Notes: generated from the sequence alone by a model not told the origin. Shown: positions 41,846 through 51,139, counted from the stretch's first letter. The stretch is DNA of 64,000 bases from Gemella sp. zg-570 (GCF_018866345.1 NZ_CP076443.1:395501-459500), one strand, 5' to 3'. Numbers and translations: made by a program.

Positions 41846-43193
41846 AACTACAATAGAACTAATAAACATAAAAAATAACAAAAAAGAAATATTAGAAGAA
41901 GAAAATCTAGTAACAGATGTATTAGAAAAAATCTTAACATTAAATCCTAGTGCTTTAACTAATGAAACAAGCAAAGACATATATTATCCAATAGTAGAAA
42001 AACTTATGGGAGGAATACTATTATTTAAAGATAGAATAGAAGAAGAAAAAAATACAACATTTATTACTACAACAAATACTTGTATTGGATATGCAGGTCA
42101 AAACGCAGAAATCCAAACAGATACAATAAATGGTAGCTTTAATAAAGAAGAATCACAAAAAACAACTTCAGGCTATAAATATGTTTGGGATTTTGGAACA
42201 TCAAAAGCAAATGGTAAAATATCGAGTGTTTGTTTAACTAATGCCAAAGCGGGAGGTGGTTATTTTGGAACAAAGAGTGATGGTAAAACAAACCGTATAA
42301 AACTAGGTGAATATAAATATCTTATTAAGGATACAGATACTGAGATGAAGAAAAAATATGTCAATGCAGTAGAAGCTAACTTCGAAGAAAATTATATAGT
42401 ATCAATAGTTCCTGAAAGTGATCATCTTAGAATAATAAAATCAAGAGAACCACTGCTTAATTTTAGATTAAATGATTCATTATCATTTTTAGCTGAGAAG
42501 AATATAACAGAAACAAAGATAAAGTATAAGAAATCTTACGGAACATATGGAGTGTGTATTTATGTGGACGAAGAGAATTATTATTTATTGAAAACTAGTA
42601 CTAGCGGAGGTAATACCAATGTAACTAAGTTAAAAATAAATAAAGTTAATAATTCTATAGAAGAAACTGAATTCACATTAGAAAATGTGAAAATAGAAAA
42701 TATAGGCGCATACTCATTAGACTATGATTATTATAGAACTATTAAATCTGTATTGAGAGGAGGATATGTGTATGCAGTTAGTACAGATGAAAAATATGTT
42801 GTGAAGTTTGCGATAAATAACCCAGTAGACTTAACAAAAATAGACGTACCTTTTCAAATAAGAGTAGATTACGTAACAAACAAAAACACAGGTTGTAGTA
42901 TGTACTTATTAGGAGATATGATATGTGGAACTAACTTTACAATAGATAAAAACGATAAAGTAAAACAAATAGCAGCTAACGATTTATCCAAAATAGCATC
43001 AACACCAATAACTTACGGCCCATTTTTAATGGGCTTTTTTGCGAACGGAGAAAACTACGGGGATAAATACTTAAGAAAAATATTATACCTAATAACACCT
43101 TACGCAGCAACAATAAATAACTTATCAAAAACATTAGAAAAAACAGCAGAAAAAACAATGAAAATAACTTATTACTTAACAGGAGGAAAATAA
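41835..43193 (+). CDS. Tail fibre or receptor-binding protein
   Basis: 452 aa, overlapping the previous gene by 11 bases. N-terminal MKGKTTIELINIKNNKKEILEE resembles phage proteins placed between tail tip and holin. The middle is a beta-rich repeat region (SVCLTNAKAGGGYFG, then KYVVKFAINNP) suggestive of a propeller, and the end is helical (TINNLSKTLEKTAEKTMKITYY). A decayed homologue lies at 944-2239. Host receptor binding is inferred from position only. Confidence 0.65.
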   Translation: MKGKTTIELINIKNNKKEILEEENLVTDVLEKILTLNPSALTNETSKDIYYPIVEKLMGGILLFKDRIEEEKNTTFITTTNTCIGYAGQNAEIQTDTINGSFNKEESQKTTSGYKYVWDFGTSKANGKISSVCLTNAKAGGGYFGTKSDGKTNRIKLGEYKYLIKDTDTEMKKKYVNAVEANFEENYIVSIVPESDHLRIIKSREPLLNFRLNDSLSFLAEKNITETKIKYKKSYGTYGVCIYVDEENYYLLKTSTSGGNTNVTKLKINKVNNSIEETEFTLENVKIENIGAYSLDYDYYRTIKSVLRGGYVYAVSTDEKYVVKFAINNPVDLTKIDVPFQIRVDYVTNKNTGCSMYLLGDMICGTNFTIDKNDKVKQIAANDLSKIASTPITYGPFLMGFFANGENYGDKYLRKILYLITPYAATINNLSKTLEKTAEKTMKITYYLTGGK

Positions 43194-43194
43194 A

Positions 43195-43599
43195 ATGAAT
43201 ACAACAATACTAAACTTTAAACTAATAATCTCAAGTATAGGTGGTGTTTTAGGAGCATTTTTAGGAGGTATGGACGGACTTATTTATGCACTTTTAGCAT
43301 TTTCAGTAATAGACTATGTGACTGGAATAATGTGTGCAATTGATAAAAAAGAATTATCTAGTTCAGTAGGCTTTAAGGGAATAGCTAGAAAAATTATTAT
43401 ATTTTCACTAGTTGGGGTAGCTAACATACTAGATGTTTATAGTTTAGGTCATGTAGGAGTATTAAGAGCAGTGGTAATATTTTTCTACCTATCTAACGAA
43501 GGAATTTCAATACTAGAGAATGCCTCTAAATTGGGACTACCTATACCAGAAAAACTAAAATCAATATTAAGTCAACTAAAAGAAAGAGAGGAAAAATAA
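43195..43599 (+). CDS. Phage holin (phi-LC3/toxin-secretion holin type)
   Basis: 134 aa with about three membrane segments (LIISSIGGVLGAFLGGMDG, YALLAFSVIDYVTGIMCA, and IIIFSLVGVANILDVY). ID.VTG........S...F.GI..K is the signature of class II phage holins (TIGR01593-like). It opens the membrane for the endolysin encoded next. Confidence 0.9.
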   Translation: MNTTILNFKLIISSIGGVLGAFLGGMDGLIYALLAFSVIDYVTGIMCAIDKKELSSSVGFKGIARKIIIFSLVGVANILDVYSLGHVGVLRAVVIFFYLSNEGISILENASKLGLPIPEKLKSILSQLKEREEK

Positions 43600-43600
43600 A

Positions 43601-44162
43601 ATGAGTAATAGCCCTTTAGTAAATTATATAAATTTAAGTCCTAATCACAGTGGACTTAGAAACCATAAAATAGACACAATCACAATACATCATATGGCAG
43701 GAAATTTATCAGTAGAAACATGTAGTAATATATTTGCATCACCTAGCAGACAAGCTAGTAGTAATTACGGAGTAGATTCTAATGGTAGAGTTGGGATGTA
43801 TGTTGAGGAAGTGTTCATCAAGCGCAGCTAATGATAATAGAGCAATAACAATAGAAGTAGCAAACGATGAATATGGAAGGATATGGCATGTAAGTGACAT
43901 AGCATTAGAAAAAACAATAGAACTTTGTGTAGATATATGTTCTAGAAACGGAATTAATAAATTAGAATATACAGGAGATACAACAGGAAACTTAACAAAA
44001 CATGAATGGTTTGCGCCAACAAATTGTCCAGGACCTTATTTGGGAAGTAAATTCAATTATATAGCTAATGAAGTAAACAAAAGATTAAATGGAGTAGTTA
44101 TAAATAATAATGTAGAAAAACTGTATAGAGTTCGTAAAAATTGGAGTGATGTAAATAGTTAA
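43601..44162 (+). pseudogene. Endolysin: N-acetylmuramoyl-L-alanine amidase, frameshifted
   Basis: Frame 1 (43601-43831) has NHSGLRNHKIDTITIHHMAGN, the zinc-binding HH of Amidase_2, and NYGVDSNGRVGMYVEE. A shift near 43812 then passes to frame 43782-44162 with SSSAANDNRAITIEVANDEYG and FAPTNCPGPYL, the second half of the catalytic domain. A TAA near 44160 cuts the protein before its wall-binding part. In its present state no active enzyme would be expected. Confidence 0.8.
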
Positions 44163-44537
44163 AAAGGAGCATTTAAAAAACTAGAAAATGCGAAAAAATG
44201 TGCAGACAATAATCCAGAATACAAAGTATTTGATGAATTAGGAAATAAAGTATATCCTATAACGCATTTAAGTATAGAAAAAATAGCAAGAGAAGTAATA
44301 AATGGATTATGGGGAAATGGAGAAGATAGAAAAAACAAATTGACATCTGCAGGTTATAACTACTATGAAGTTCAAACAAAAGTTAACGAACTTGTTTCAG
44401 GGATAAAAACTATAGATGAAGTCGCAAGAGAAGTAATAAATGGATTGTGGGGAAACGGAGAAGATAGAAAAAATAGACTAACATCTGCAGGATAGGATTA
44501 CAATAAAGTACAACAAAGAGTAAACGAAATAATATAA
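44163..44537 (+). pseudogene. Endolysin cell-wall-binding part (two CW_7-like repeats)
   Basis: In frame after the stop: GAFKKLENAKKCADNNPEYKVF, a SPOR-like linker, then two repeats of IAREVINGLWGNGEDRKN..LTSAG (44280-44390 and 44420-44537), the Cpl-7-type muramidase wall-binding motif. The second repeat has a TAG at 44493-44495, where Tyr stands in the first repeat. Confidence 0.75.
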
Positions 44538-44547
44538 ATAATTCAAG

Positions 44548-44587
44548 CCTATCATAGCTAATTAGTTAGCAATGATAGGTTTTTTTA
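44548..44587 (+). terminator. Strong terminator of the phage late operon
   Basis: The 14-bp arms cctatcatagctaa and ttagcaatgatagg pair with one mismatch around a 4-nt loop and are followed by seven T. It separates lysis genes from the recombinase module. Confidence 0.85.
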
Positions 44588-44629
44588 TTTTAAGGTTAAT
44601 TTTTTAATTGATTTCTTTGACTGTTATTT

Positions 44630-44675
44630 AAGGATATGAAATTTATAATTGTTAAATCATTATAAATTTGTCCTT
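44630..44675. repeat. Large dyad upstream of the recombinase module
   Basis: A perfect 11-bp inverted repeat (aaatttataat 44639-44649 / attataaattt 44659-44669) is nested in outer arms aagga/tcctt (44630-44634 and 44671-44675). It lies 22 bases before the HTH-zinc-finger gene and could be its operator or a recombinase site. Confidence 0.55.
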
Positions 44676-44697
44676 AGTATAAAAGGAGAATCAGAAA

Positions 44698-45096
44698 ATG
44701 AATAAACACGAAAAAGAAGAGATAAAAAAATTAAGAAAAAAAGGATTAGGATATAAGAGGATAGCAGTTATTTTAGGATTATCACATAATACTGTTAAAT
44801 CATATTGTAGAAGAGAGAAATTAAAAAAAGAAACAATAAAAAAGCATGATGGATGTCTACTATGTAATGAGAAGTTAATACAAAAAGTAGGAAAGAAGCA
44901 AAAAAAATTTTGTAGTGATATTTGTAGAATGAAGTGGTGGAATACACACCTAAATCAAGTAAAAAGAAAATCATACAGTATGCACGAATGTTTAATGTGT
45001 GGTGAAACATTTAAATCATATGCCAATAAAACAAGAAAATATTGTAGTCATAGATGTTATATTAATTTTAGATTTGGAGATAATAATAATGAATGA
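44698..45096 (+). CDS. HTH and double zinc-finger protein of the recombinase module
   Basis: 132 aa. An N-terminal sigma-70-region-4-like HTH (IKKLRKKGLGYKRIAVILGL, then SHNTVKSYCRR) is followed by two Cys-rich units: CLLCNEKL...KKFCSDICRMKWWNTH and CLMCGETFKSYANKTRKYCSHRCY. Proteins with the FCSD.CRM.WW motif regularly precede pairs of large serine recombinases in mobile elements of Firmicutes. It is probably a DNA-binding accessory or regulator. A decayed copy is at 7305-7622. Confidence 0.75.
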   Translation: MNKHEKEEIKKLRKKGLGYKRIAVILGLSHNTVKSYCRREKLKKETIKKHDGCLLCNEKLIQKVGKKQKKFCSDICRMKWWNTHLNQVKRKSYSMHECLMCGETFKSYANKTRKYCSHRCYINFRFGDNNNE

Positions 45097-45265
45097 TAAC
45101 GAATTTAATAAAGAATTATTATATCAAATAACTATAATTTATTTAAAAAAATTACTTAAAGAAAGAACTATAACAAAAGAAGATTACAATATATTTAAAA
45201 ATAAAATGATAGAAGAATATAATCCTATTTTAAGTAAATATACAGAAGAAATACTTGATAAATAA
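45089..45265 (+). CDS. SHOCT-like small protein
   Basis: 58 aa starting MNDNEFNKELLYQ at 45089, overlapping the preceding gene by 8 bases. The pattern LLKERTITKEDYNIFKNKMIEEYNPI matches the short SHOCT-type helical hairpin that commonly lies upstream of serine recombinases. The longer frame back to 44999 lies inside the preceding gene and is rejected. Role unknown. Confidence 0.7.
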   Translation: MNDNEFNKELLYQITIIYLKKLLKERTITKEDYNIFKNKMIEEYNPILSKYTEEILDK

Positions 45266-45310
45266 AGCGTTTTGAGTGATATATAGTAATACAAAAAGGA
45301 GGGATACATA

Positions 45311-46226
45311 TTGAAAAGAGTAATAAAAATAGAAAGTGTGAATGCATTAAAAAAAAGATAAATTAAGAGTAGCAGCCTACGCTAGAGTATCACATACATA
45401 TCTAAAAAATTCTCTATCCAATCAAGTAAGTTACTATAATACCATTATTCAAAACAATCCTGAATGGGAATTAAAAGGAATTTATATAGATGAAGCTATT
45501 AGTGGTAGAAATACAAACAAGAGAGGAGAATATCAACGTTTAATTAAAGACTGTGAAAAAAGAGAAATTGACATAATCTTAACAAAATCCATATCAAGAT
45601 TTGGCAGAAATACTATAGAATTACTAAAGACAATTAGAGAACTAAAACTATTAAAAGTAAGTGTAAGATTTGAAAAAGAAAATATTGATACACTAACAAC
45701 AGATGGAGAATTATTACTTACATTATTATCAACACTAGCAGAAGAAGAATCAAAATCTATATCAGATAACATCAAATGGAAAGTAAAAAAAAGCTTTGAA
45801 CAAGGAATACCATATATAAAACAAGATATGTATGGTTATAGATTTAAAAATACAAAATATGAAGTTGAAAGAAAAGAAGCAAAAATTATAAAACAAATAT
45901 ACGACTGGTATATAGAGGGACTCTCACCAACTATGATATCAAGAAAGCTTAACGATATAGGAGAGACAACAAGAAAAGGAAATAAATTTAGTAGAGCTAT
46001 AATACATAATATTTTATCACAAGAAACTTACACTGTAAAACTTATACTACAAAAAACATACCATGATATAGAAAAAGGATGTTCAGTAATAAATAAAGGT
46101 AAAAGAACAATGTATATAGTAGAAAATGCGCAGGAAGCAATAATTACGCAGGAAATTTTTGACAGAGTACAAAAAGAAAAATCTAATAGAAGTCTACATA
46201 ATATTAAGGAGAAGAAAAGTGAATAA
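45311..46226 (+). pseudogene. Large serine recombinase, first of a pair, frameshifted near its start
   Basis: A TTG at 45311 behind aggaggg starts KRVIKIESVNALKKK. In the A8 run at 45350-45357 the frame breaks. The next frame continues LRVAAYARVSHTYLKNS (catalytic Ser in ARVS), then IDEAISGRNTNKR, KSISRFGRNTIELL, VRFEKENIDT and AEEESKSISDNIKW, and ends at 46224-46226. It is about 300 aa, without the zinc ribbon, i.e. the short member usual for such pairs. A slip of one A restores it. An ATG at 45828 would give only the C-terminal 132 residues. Confidence 0.75.
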
Positions 46227-47778
46227 AAAGATTATAACAATAGAACCAAAAAGAACAGTTAAATCATCAGAACTTCCTAGTATGAAAAAAAGAAGAGTGG
46301 CAGGATATGCCAGAGTATCAACAGATCATGAAGATCAGAGTAGTTCTTATGAAGCACAGATGAATTACTATGAAAGTTATATAAATAGTAGAAGTGATTG
46401 GGATTTTGTAAAAATGTATTCAGATGAAGGAATAAGTGGAACAAATACAAAAAAACGATTAGGATTTCAAGAAATGGTAGAAGATGCATTAAAGGGAAAA
46501 ATTGATTTAATTATAACTAAATCAGTAAGTAGGTTTGCGAGAAATACAGTAGATTCATTAACTACAGTAAGAAATTTAAAAGAAGCAGGAGTGGAAATAT
46601 ACTTTGAAAAAGAAAACATATGGACATTAGATTCAAAAGGAGAATTATTAATTACCATTATGAGCTCACTAGCCCAAGAAGAAAGTAGAAGTATATCAGA
46701 AAATATAACATGGAGTAAAAGAAAAATAGCAGCAGAAGGACAAGTTCATTTTAATTATAGACATGTATTAGGATTTAAAGAAAGTAAATATGGAGGTTTT
46801 GAAATATATGAAGAAGAAGCAAGGATTGTAAAATATATATTTGGTCTATTCTTAAAAGGAGAAAACCCTAGTAGTATAGCTAAAATTTTAACTAAAGAAG
46901 GCATACCAACACCTGCTGGAAAGAAAATATGGTGTTATACAACCATAAAAGGGATGTTACAAAATGAAAAATATAAAGGAGATGCGTTACTTCAAAAAAC
47001 ATTTACAGTAGACTATCTTACAAAAAAGAAAAAGAAAAATGAAGGAGAACTTCCACAATACTATGTAGAAAATAATCATGAGGCTATTATAGACAAAAAA
47101 ACATTTGACATAGTACAACTAGAGCTAAAAAGAAATAATAATAGAACTCGAACTAGCTATTTTGGAAAAATAATTTGTGGATGTTGTGGAGGTAGTTATG
47201 GCAGACATGTTTGGCATTCTAATAGTAAGTATAAAAGATATATTTTCAGGTGTAATCAAAAATATAAAAAAGAACATAAATGTACTACTCCATCAGTTAG
47301 TAAAGAAGAGATAGAGAATTGGAGTGTCCAAGCAATTAATAAAGTAATTAAAGAAAAAAATAAAATAATTAAAAACTTTTCATTACTAATAGATATGATT
47401 GAAAATACAGGAGATATAGAATCAGAAATAAATAATTTAGAAAAAGAAATGGAAAATATAAAAATTGAAGTAGAGAACTTGATAAAGCAAAATTCTAGTG
47501 TATTACAAAATCAAGAGTCTTATAAAATAAAGTACGACAGTTTAGTTGAGAAGTATGAAAATCTACAAAATGAACTTTTAGAAAAGAGAGGAATTATAAA
47601 ACTAAAGATTAAGCAGTCTGCAGATTTAAAATTGTTTATAGATTTTTTAAAAAAACAAGAACAACTCCTTATTAATTTTGACGATAAGCTTTTTAATACT
47701 TTGGTAGAAAAACTTATTATACATAAAGATAAAAAAGTAGCATTAGAATTTAAAAACAACCAGGTCATAAAAATATGA
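46219..47778 (+). CDS. Large serine recombinase (integrase/excisionase)
   Basis: 519 aa from a GTG at 46219 with aaggag eight bases upstream; it overlaps the first recombinase by 8 bases. Domains: resolvase (GYARVSTDHEDQSSS with catalytic Ser, YSDEGISGTNTKKR, KSVSRFARNTVDSL), recombinase domain ([31 protein letters not shown]), zinc ribbon (CGCCGGSYGRHVWH, FRCNQKY), and a long coiled coil (415-480). It appears intact and could mediate movement of the element. Its sequence is the likely donor for the fused fragment at 29921. Confidence 0.92.
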   Translation: MNKKIITIEPKRTVKSSELPSMKKRRVAGYARVSTDHEDQSSSYEAQMNYYESYINSRSDWDFVKMYSDEGISGTNTKKRLGFQEMVEDALKGKIDLIITKSVSRFARNTVDSLTTVRNLKEAGVEIYFEKENIWTLDSKGELLITIMSSLAQEESRSISENITWSKRKIAAEGQVHFNYRHVLGFKESKYGGFEIYEEEARIVKYIFGLFLKGENPSSIAKILTKEGIPTPAGKKIWCYTTIKGMLQNEKYKGDALLQKTFTVDYLTKKKKKNEGELPQYYVENNHEAIIDKKTFDIVQLELKRNNNRTRTSYFGKIICGCCGGSYGRHVWHSNSKYKRYIFRCNQKYKKEHKCTTPSVSKEEIENWSVQAINKVIKEKNKIIKNFSLLIDMIENTGDIESEINNLEKEMENIKIEVENLIKQNSSVLQNQESYKIKYDSLVEKYENLQNELLEKRGIIKLKIKQSADLKLFIDFLKKQEQLLINFDDKLFNTLVEKLIIHKDKKVALEFKNNQVIKI

Positions 47779-47790
47779 TCTGGTTACTTT
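47758..47790 (+). terminator. Terminator overlapping the recombinase end
   Basis: Arms 47758-47769 and 47774-47785 form a 12-bp stem with one G-T pair and a 4-nt loop, followed by acttt. The stop codon of the recombinase lies within the right arm. Confidence 0.65.
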
Positions 47791-47851
47791 AATATGTGGA
47801 ATAAAACAATAGTTTTTGATATAATATAAAAGTTAATAAGGAGGATTAAAA

Positions 47852-47885
47852 TTTGCACCCCCTAAGACGGCTTTGCACCCCCTAA
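47852..47885 (+). repeat. Direct repeat tttgcaccccctaa, two copies
   Basis: The 14-mer tttgcaccccctaa occurs at 47852-47865 and 47872-47885 with a 6-base gap (gacggc). The C-run is very unusual in this AT-rich DNA. The repeat lies right after the last recombinase and just behind a ribosome-binding-like aaggagg (47839-47845). It could be the right attachment site of the prophage or the edge of the interrupted host gene. Confidence 0.5.
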
Positions 47886-47908
47886 TGACAAAAGAAGGAG
47901 AAAATTGT

Positions 47909-48763
47909 ATGATAAAAGTTGTAGTAACAGATATGGACGGAACCTTTTTAAATGATGAAAAAGAAATAAGTCCAAATTCAAAAAAAGTAATAGAAAAGTT
48001 ACAAGAACACGGAATTAAATTTTTAATAGCTACAGGAAGAGCAGATATAGCAGTTAGAAATTATTATCATGATATGGGTTTGAATGATGTTACTATTGCT
48101 TGTAATGGTAGTTTTATCAGAAATCAAGCAACTGGTGAAGTTATATATGAAAATCCCTTTACCGATAAAGAAATATCCATAATTCATAAAAAATATTTAG
48201 AACTTACAGACGGAAGTGTTGAACTACACATATACAGCCCAAACTATATATATTGTGATAGAATATCTTTTAATGTAGCTAGGATAAAAAGGGTTGAAGA
48301 AGAAACAAACGCCAAATATAAAACGCCAGTATGTATAGAAGAAGATATTTTATCTGCCATAGCAAGAAATAAGGACAAATGTTATAAGGTGATGATGTCA
48401 TCAAAAAATCATAACTTGCTAGAAAAAATTTATGAAGAAGTAAAAAAAGAATTTGACTTAGAGGGAACGTTTTCAGCCACACACTTTTTTGATATGGTGC
48501 CAAAAGGTACTAGCAAGGCAGAGGGAATTAAACGTGTAGCTAAGTATTATAATATTTCTGTTGAAGATTCTGTTGTTTTTGGTGATAATCTTAATGACAT
48601 AGAAATGTTAAAGGTTGCAGGAACTGCTATATGCCCATCTAATGCAAGAGATGAAATAAAAAAAATGTGCCACTTAGTAATCGGCAATAATAATGATTTT
48701 TCAGTTTTAAAATATCTTGAAGAATATGTAAATAAATTAGGAGAAACTACAAATGAGAAATAG
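47909..48763 (+). CDS. Cof-type HAD-family phosphatase
   Basis: 284 aa from an ATG at 47909 with aaggag nine bases upstream; the frame is open further back to 47873, through the C-run. DMDGTFL near residues 8-14 is HAD motif I, ATGRADIAVRNYY motif II region with the cap following, and VVFGDNLNDIEML motif IV. Cof-type HADs dephosphorylate sugar phosphates, FMN or pyridoxal phosphate in the cytosol. The end overlaps the secDF start by 11 bases. Confidence 0.88.
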   Translation: MIKVVVTDMDGTFLNDEKEISPNSKKVIEKLQEHGIKFLIATGRADIAVRNYYHDMGLNDVTIACNGSFIRNQATGEVIYENPFTDKEISIIHKKYLELTDGSVELHIYSPNYIYCDRISFNVARIKRVEEETNAKYKTPVCIEEDILSAIARNKDKCYKVMMSSKNHNLLEKIYEEVKKEFDLEGTFSATHFFDMVPKGTSKAEGIKRVAKYYNISVEDSVVFGDNLNDIEMLKVAGTAICPSNARDEIKKMCHLVIGNNNDFSVLKYLEEYVNKLGETTNEK

Positions 48764-51044
48764 AAAAAATCAGCGAAAAGCAAGTAGAATTTTTACCTTT
48801 TTCGCTCTAGTTGTAATTATTTTAACCAGTGTCTTTTTAACTTATAAACCTAATATTAATAAGGTGAATTTAGGTCTGGACTTACAAGGAGGATTTGAAG
48901 TTCTTTATCAAGTAGAGCCACTTAAATCAGGAGATGTAATTGATGAGAATGCTGTAAAAGCTACTTCGGATACAATTAGCCGTCGTATAAATATTTTAGG
49001 GGTAAGTGAGCCTGTAATAACAGTAGAATCTGGCAATAGAATTCGTGTCGAACTAGCTGGAGTAAAAGACCAAGAAACAGCAAGAAAAGTTTTATCAACA
49101 CAAGCTAGTCTAACTATTCGTGATGTTGAAAATAATATATTATTAGACGGTTCAGACCTGCAAGAAAACGGTGCTTCTCAAGCTTTCGACCAGCAGTCAA
49201 AACCAATGGTAACTCTAAAATTAAAAGATGCTGATAAATTTGGGAATGTAACATCAGAAATTAGCAAAAGAGGTTTAGGTAAAAATCTTATGGTAATCTG
49301 GATGGATTTTGAAGAGGGGGATAGCTATGCAGCCGAAGCTCAAAAAGCTTCTCCAAAATTTGTTTCAGCACCGCAAGTTACACAAACAATTAATTCAAAA
49401 GATGTTCAAATAACTGGTAATTTTACTGTTGAGTCTGCAAAAGAACTAGCAGCTCTACTTAATTCTGGTGCTTTACCTGTAAAATTAACTGAAATATATT
49501 CTAACTCTGTTGGAGCTCAATTTGGTGTTGACGCATTAAATCAAACGGTACTTGCTGGGATAGTATCTCTAGGTTTAATTTTCTTATTTATGCTAGTAGT
49601 TTATCGGCTGCCTGGTTTTGTAGCCAGTGTAATGTTAGTAGCCTATGTTTATATAGTAATAATATTCTTCAATTTAATTTCAGGTGTTCTAACCTTACCT
49701 GGTATAGCAGCTATTATCTTGGGTGTTGGTATGGCAGTTGATGCTAATATCATAATGTACGAAAGAATTAAAGAAGAAATTTCAGCAGGTTACAGTCTGA
49801 AAAAGGCTTATACAGACGGAGCAAAACAATCTTTATGGACAATATTCGATTCACAGATTACAACAGTCATAGCAGCCATAGTATTATTTATTTTTGGTAC
49901 AAGTAGTGTAAAAGGTTTTGCAACTATGTTGTTACTGACAATATTAGTGAGTTTTATTACTGCAGTATTCGGAACAAGATTATTACTTAGTTTGTTAGTG
50001 AATTCAAATATATTTAACAATAAAACTTGGTGGTTTGGAGTTTCTAAAGATAATATAGTTGAAAGTAAAATACCTTTAAATTCATTAGACTTGCCAACAA
50101 AATTTGATGGTTTGAATTTTACTAAGCATATGAAAAAGTTTTTTGCTTTAAGTATAGCAATAATGGTTGCAGGTATTATTTCTTTATCTGTCTTTAAATT
50201 AAATTTAGGTATTGATTTTTCTAGTGGTACTAGGATAGATGTTTTAGCAAATACCGAATTAACAACAGAAGAAATTAAAAGTGATTTAGATAATATAAAA
50301 ATTACAGAAGAAAAAATAGTTTTATCACCTGATAAAAAACAAGCGACAATTCATTCCAAAGAAAGTTTTGAACAAGGAAAAGTCATAGAAATAAAAGAAT
50401 ATTTTACTAAAAAATATCAAAAAGATGCAAACTTAAGTGTAGTATCGCCAGTTATTGGTAAGGAACTTGCTAAAAATGCCATGTTTGCTCTTATCTATGC
50501 CTCTATCGGAATAATAATTTACGTAGCACTTCGCTTTGAATGGAGAATGGGTTTTACGAGTATCTTAGCCCTGCTTCATGACGTAGCAGTTATTATATTT
50601 ATTGCAAGTATCCTGCGTTTAGAAATTGATATTACTTTTATAGCAGCTGTATTAACAATAGTGGGATATTCTATAAATGATACAATAGTTACTTTTGATA
50701 GGATAAGAGAACATATGCGTTATGAAAAAGTTATAAAATCAAAGGAACAAATTTATAGAGTGGTAGATGTTTCTTTGCGTCAAACTTTGGTTCGTTCAAT
50801 AAACACAGTTCTTACGGTAATTATAACAGTTGTTGTAATGTTACTGATAGGAAGTAAAGCTATCTTTACATTTAATATTGCCCTATTGATCGGTTTAGTC
50901 TTTGGTCTATACTCATCACTATTTGTGGCTTCTCAATTATGGGCTTTATTAAAGGTAATAGAACTTAAGAAAAAAGGAAAAATAGAAGTTAAACAAAAAG
51001 CAACAGCCAAGGAAAGAGCTGAAAATCATAAAGTTTTAGTTTAA
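48753..51044 (+). CDS. secDF: SecDF fusion, protein translocase accessory
   Basis: 763 aa. SecD-like part: NLGLDLQGGFEVLYQV at about 27-42, the periplasmic P1 domain, then membrane helices with GVGMAVDANIIMYERIKEE. SecF-like part: LNLGIDFSSGTRIDV near 478, SLLAL-HDVAVI and ILTIVGYSINDTIVTFDRIRE. About 12 transmembrane segments are present. It uses the proton motive force to complete Sec-dependent export. The single-chain form is normal in Bacillus, Staphylococcus and Gemella-like relatives. A terminator follows at 51061. Confidence 0.97.
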   Translation: MRNRKNQRKASRIFTFFALVVIILTSVFLTYKPNINKVNLGLDLQGGFEVLYQVEPLKSGDVIDENAVKATSDTISRRINILGVSEPVITVESGNRIRVELAGVKDQETARKVLSTQASLTIRDVENNILLDGSDLQENGASQAFDQQSKPMVTLKLKDADKFGNVTSEISKRGLGKNLMVIWMDFEEGDSYAAEAQKASPKFVSAPQVTQTINSKDVQITGNFTVESAKELAALLNSGALPVKLTEIYSNSVGAQFGVDALNQTVLAGIVSLGLIFLFMLVVYRLPGFVASVMLVAYVYIVIIFFNLISGVLTLPGIAAIILGVGMAVDANIIMYERIKEEISAGYSLKKAYTDGAKQSLWTIFDSQITTVIAAIVLFIFGTSSVKGFATMLLLTILVSFITAVFGTRLLLSLLVNSNIFNNKTWWFGVSKDNIVESKIPLNSLDLPTKFDGLNFTKHMKKFFALSIAIMVAGIISLSVFKLNLGIDFSSGTRIDVLANTELTTEEIKSDLDNIKITEEKIVLSPDKKQATIHSKESFEQGKVIEIKEYFTKKYQKDANLSVVSPVIGKELAKNAMFALIYASIGIIIYVALRFEWRMGFTSILALLHDVAVIIFIASILRLEIDITFIAAVLTIVGYSINDTIVTFDRIREHMRYEKVIKSKEQIYRVVDVSLRQTLVRSINTVLTVIITVVVMLLIGSKAIFTFNIALLIGLVFGLYSSLFVASQLWALLKVIELKKKGKIEVKQKATAKERAENHKVLV

Positions 51045-51060
51045 GAAAAGATTAAGTTAT

Positions 51061-51100
51061 ATATTTAGTGTGGATAAAAATCTGCACTAAATATTTTTTT
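51061..51100 (+). terminator. Terminator of the secDF transcript
   Basis: A perfect 10-bp stem (atatttagtg / cactaaatat) with a 14-nt loop runs into seven T. Located 17 bases after the secDF stop. Confidence 0.8.
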
Positions 51101-51139
51101 GTAAATTTTTATCACTATGTATTTGAAGAAATATTTTAA

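Larger units (their letters stand above)
28560..47790 (+). mobile_element. Defective prophage (HK97-type head, siphovirus tail, serine recombinases)
   Basis: All genes run on the plus strand: terminase-small fragment, fused recombinase remnants, RelBE, then portal, protease, capsid, connectors, tail tube, tail chaperones, tape measure, tail tip, fibre, holin, endolysin, HTH/zinc-finger protein, SHOCT-like protein and two serine recombinases. A large terminase, repressor and replication genes are missing, and several structural genes carry premature stops. The right boundary is the hairpin after the last recombinase. The left boundary is obscured by the IS30 copy. It cannot package DNA by itself. 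Confidence 0.8.

Noticed and set aside
36337-44495. Alternative genetic code in the prophage
   Set aside because: TAA, TAG and TGA all interrupt genes, each only once or twice, while the same codons terminate other genes at the expected places. Point decay is the simpler reading.
28560-47885. Clear attL/attR pair for the prophage
   Set aside because: The 14-mer at 47852-47885 was not found near 28560 or left of it. Without a left partner, attachment sites cannot be assigned.
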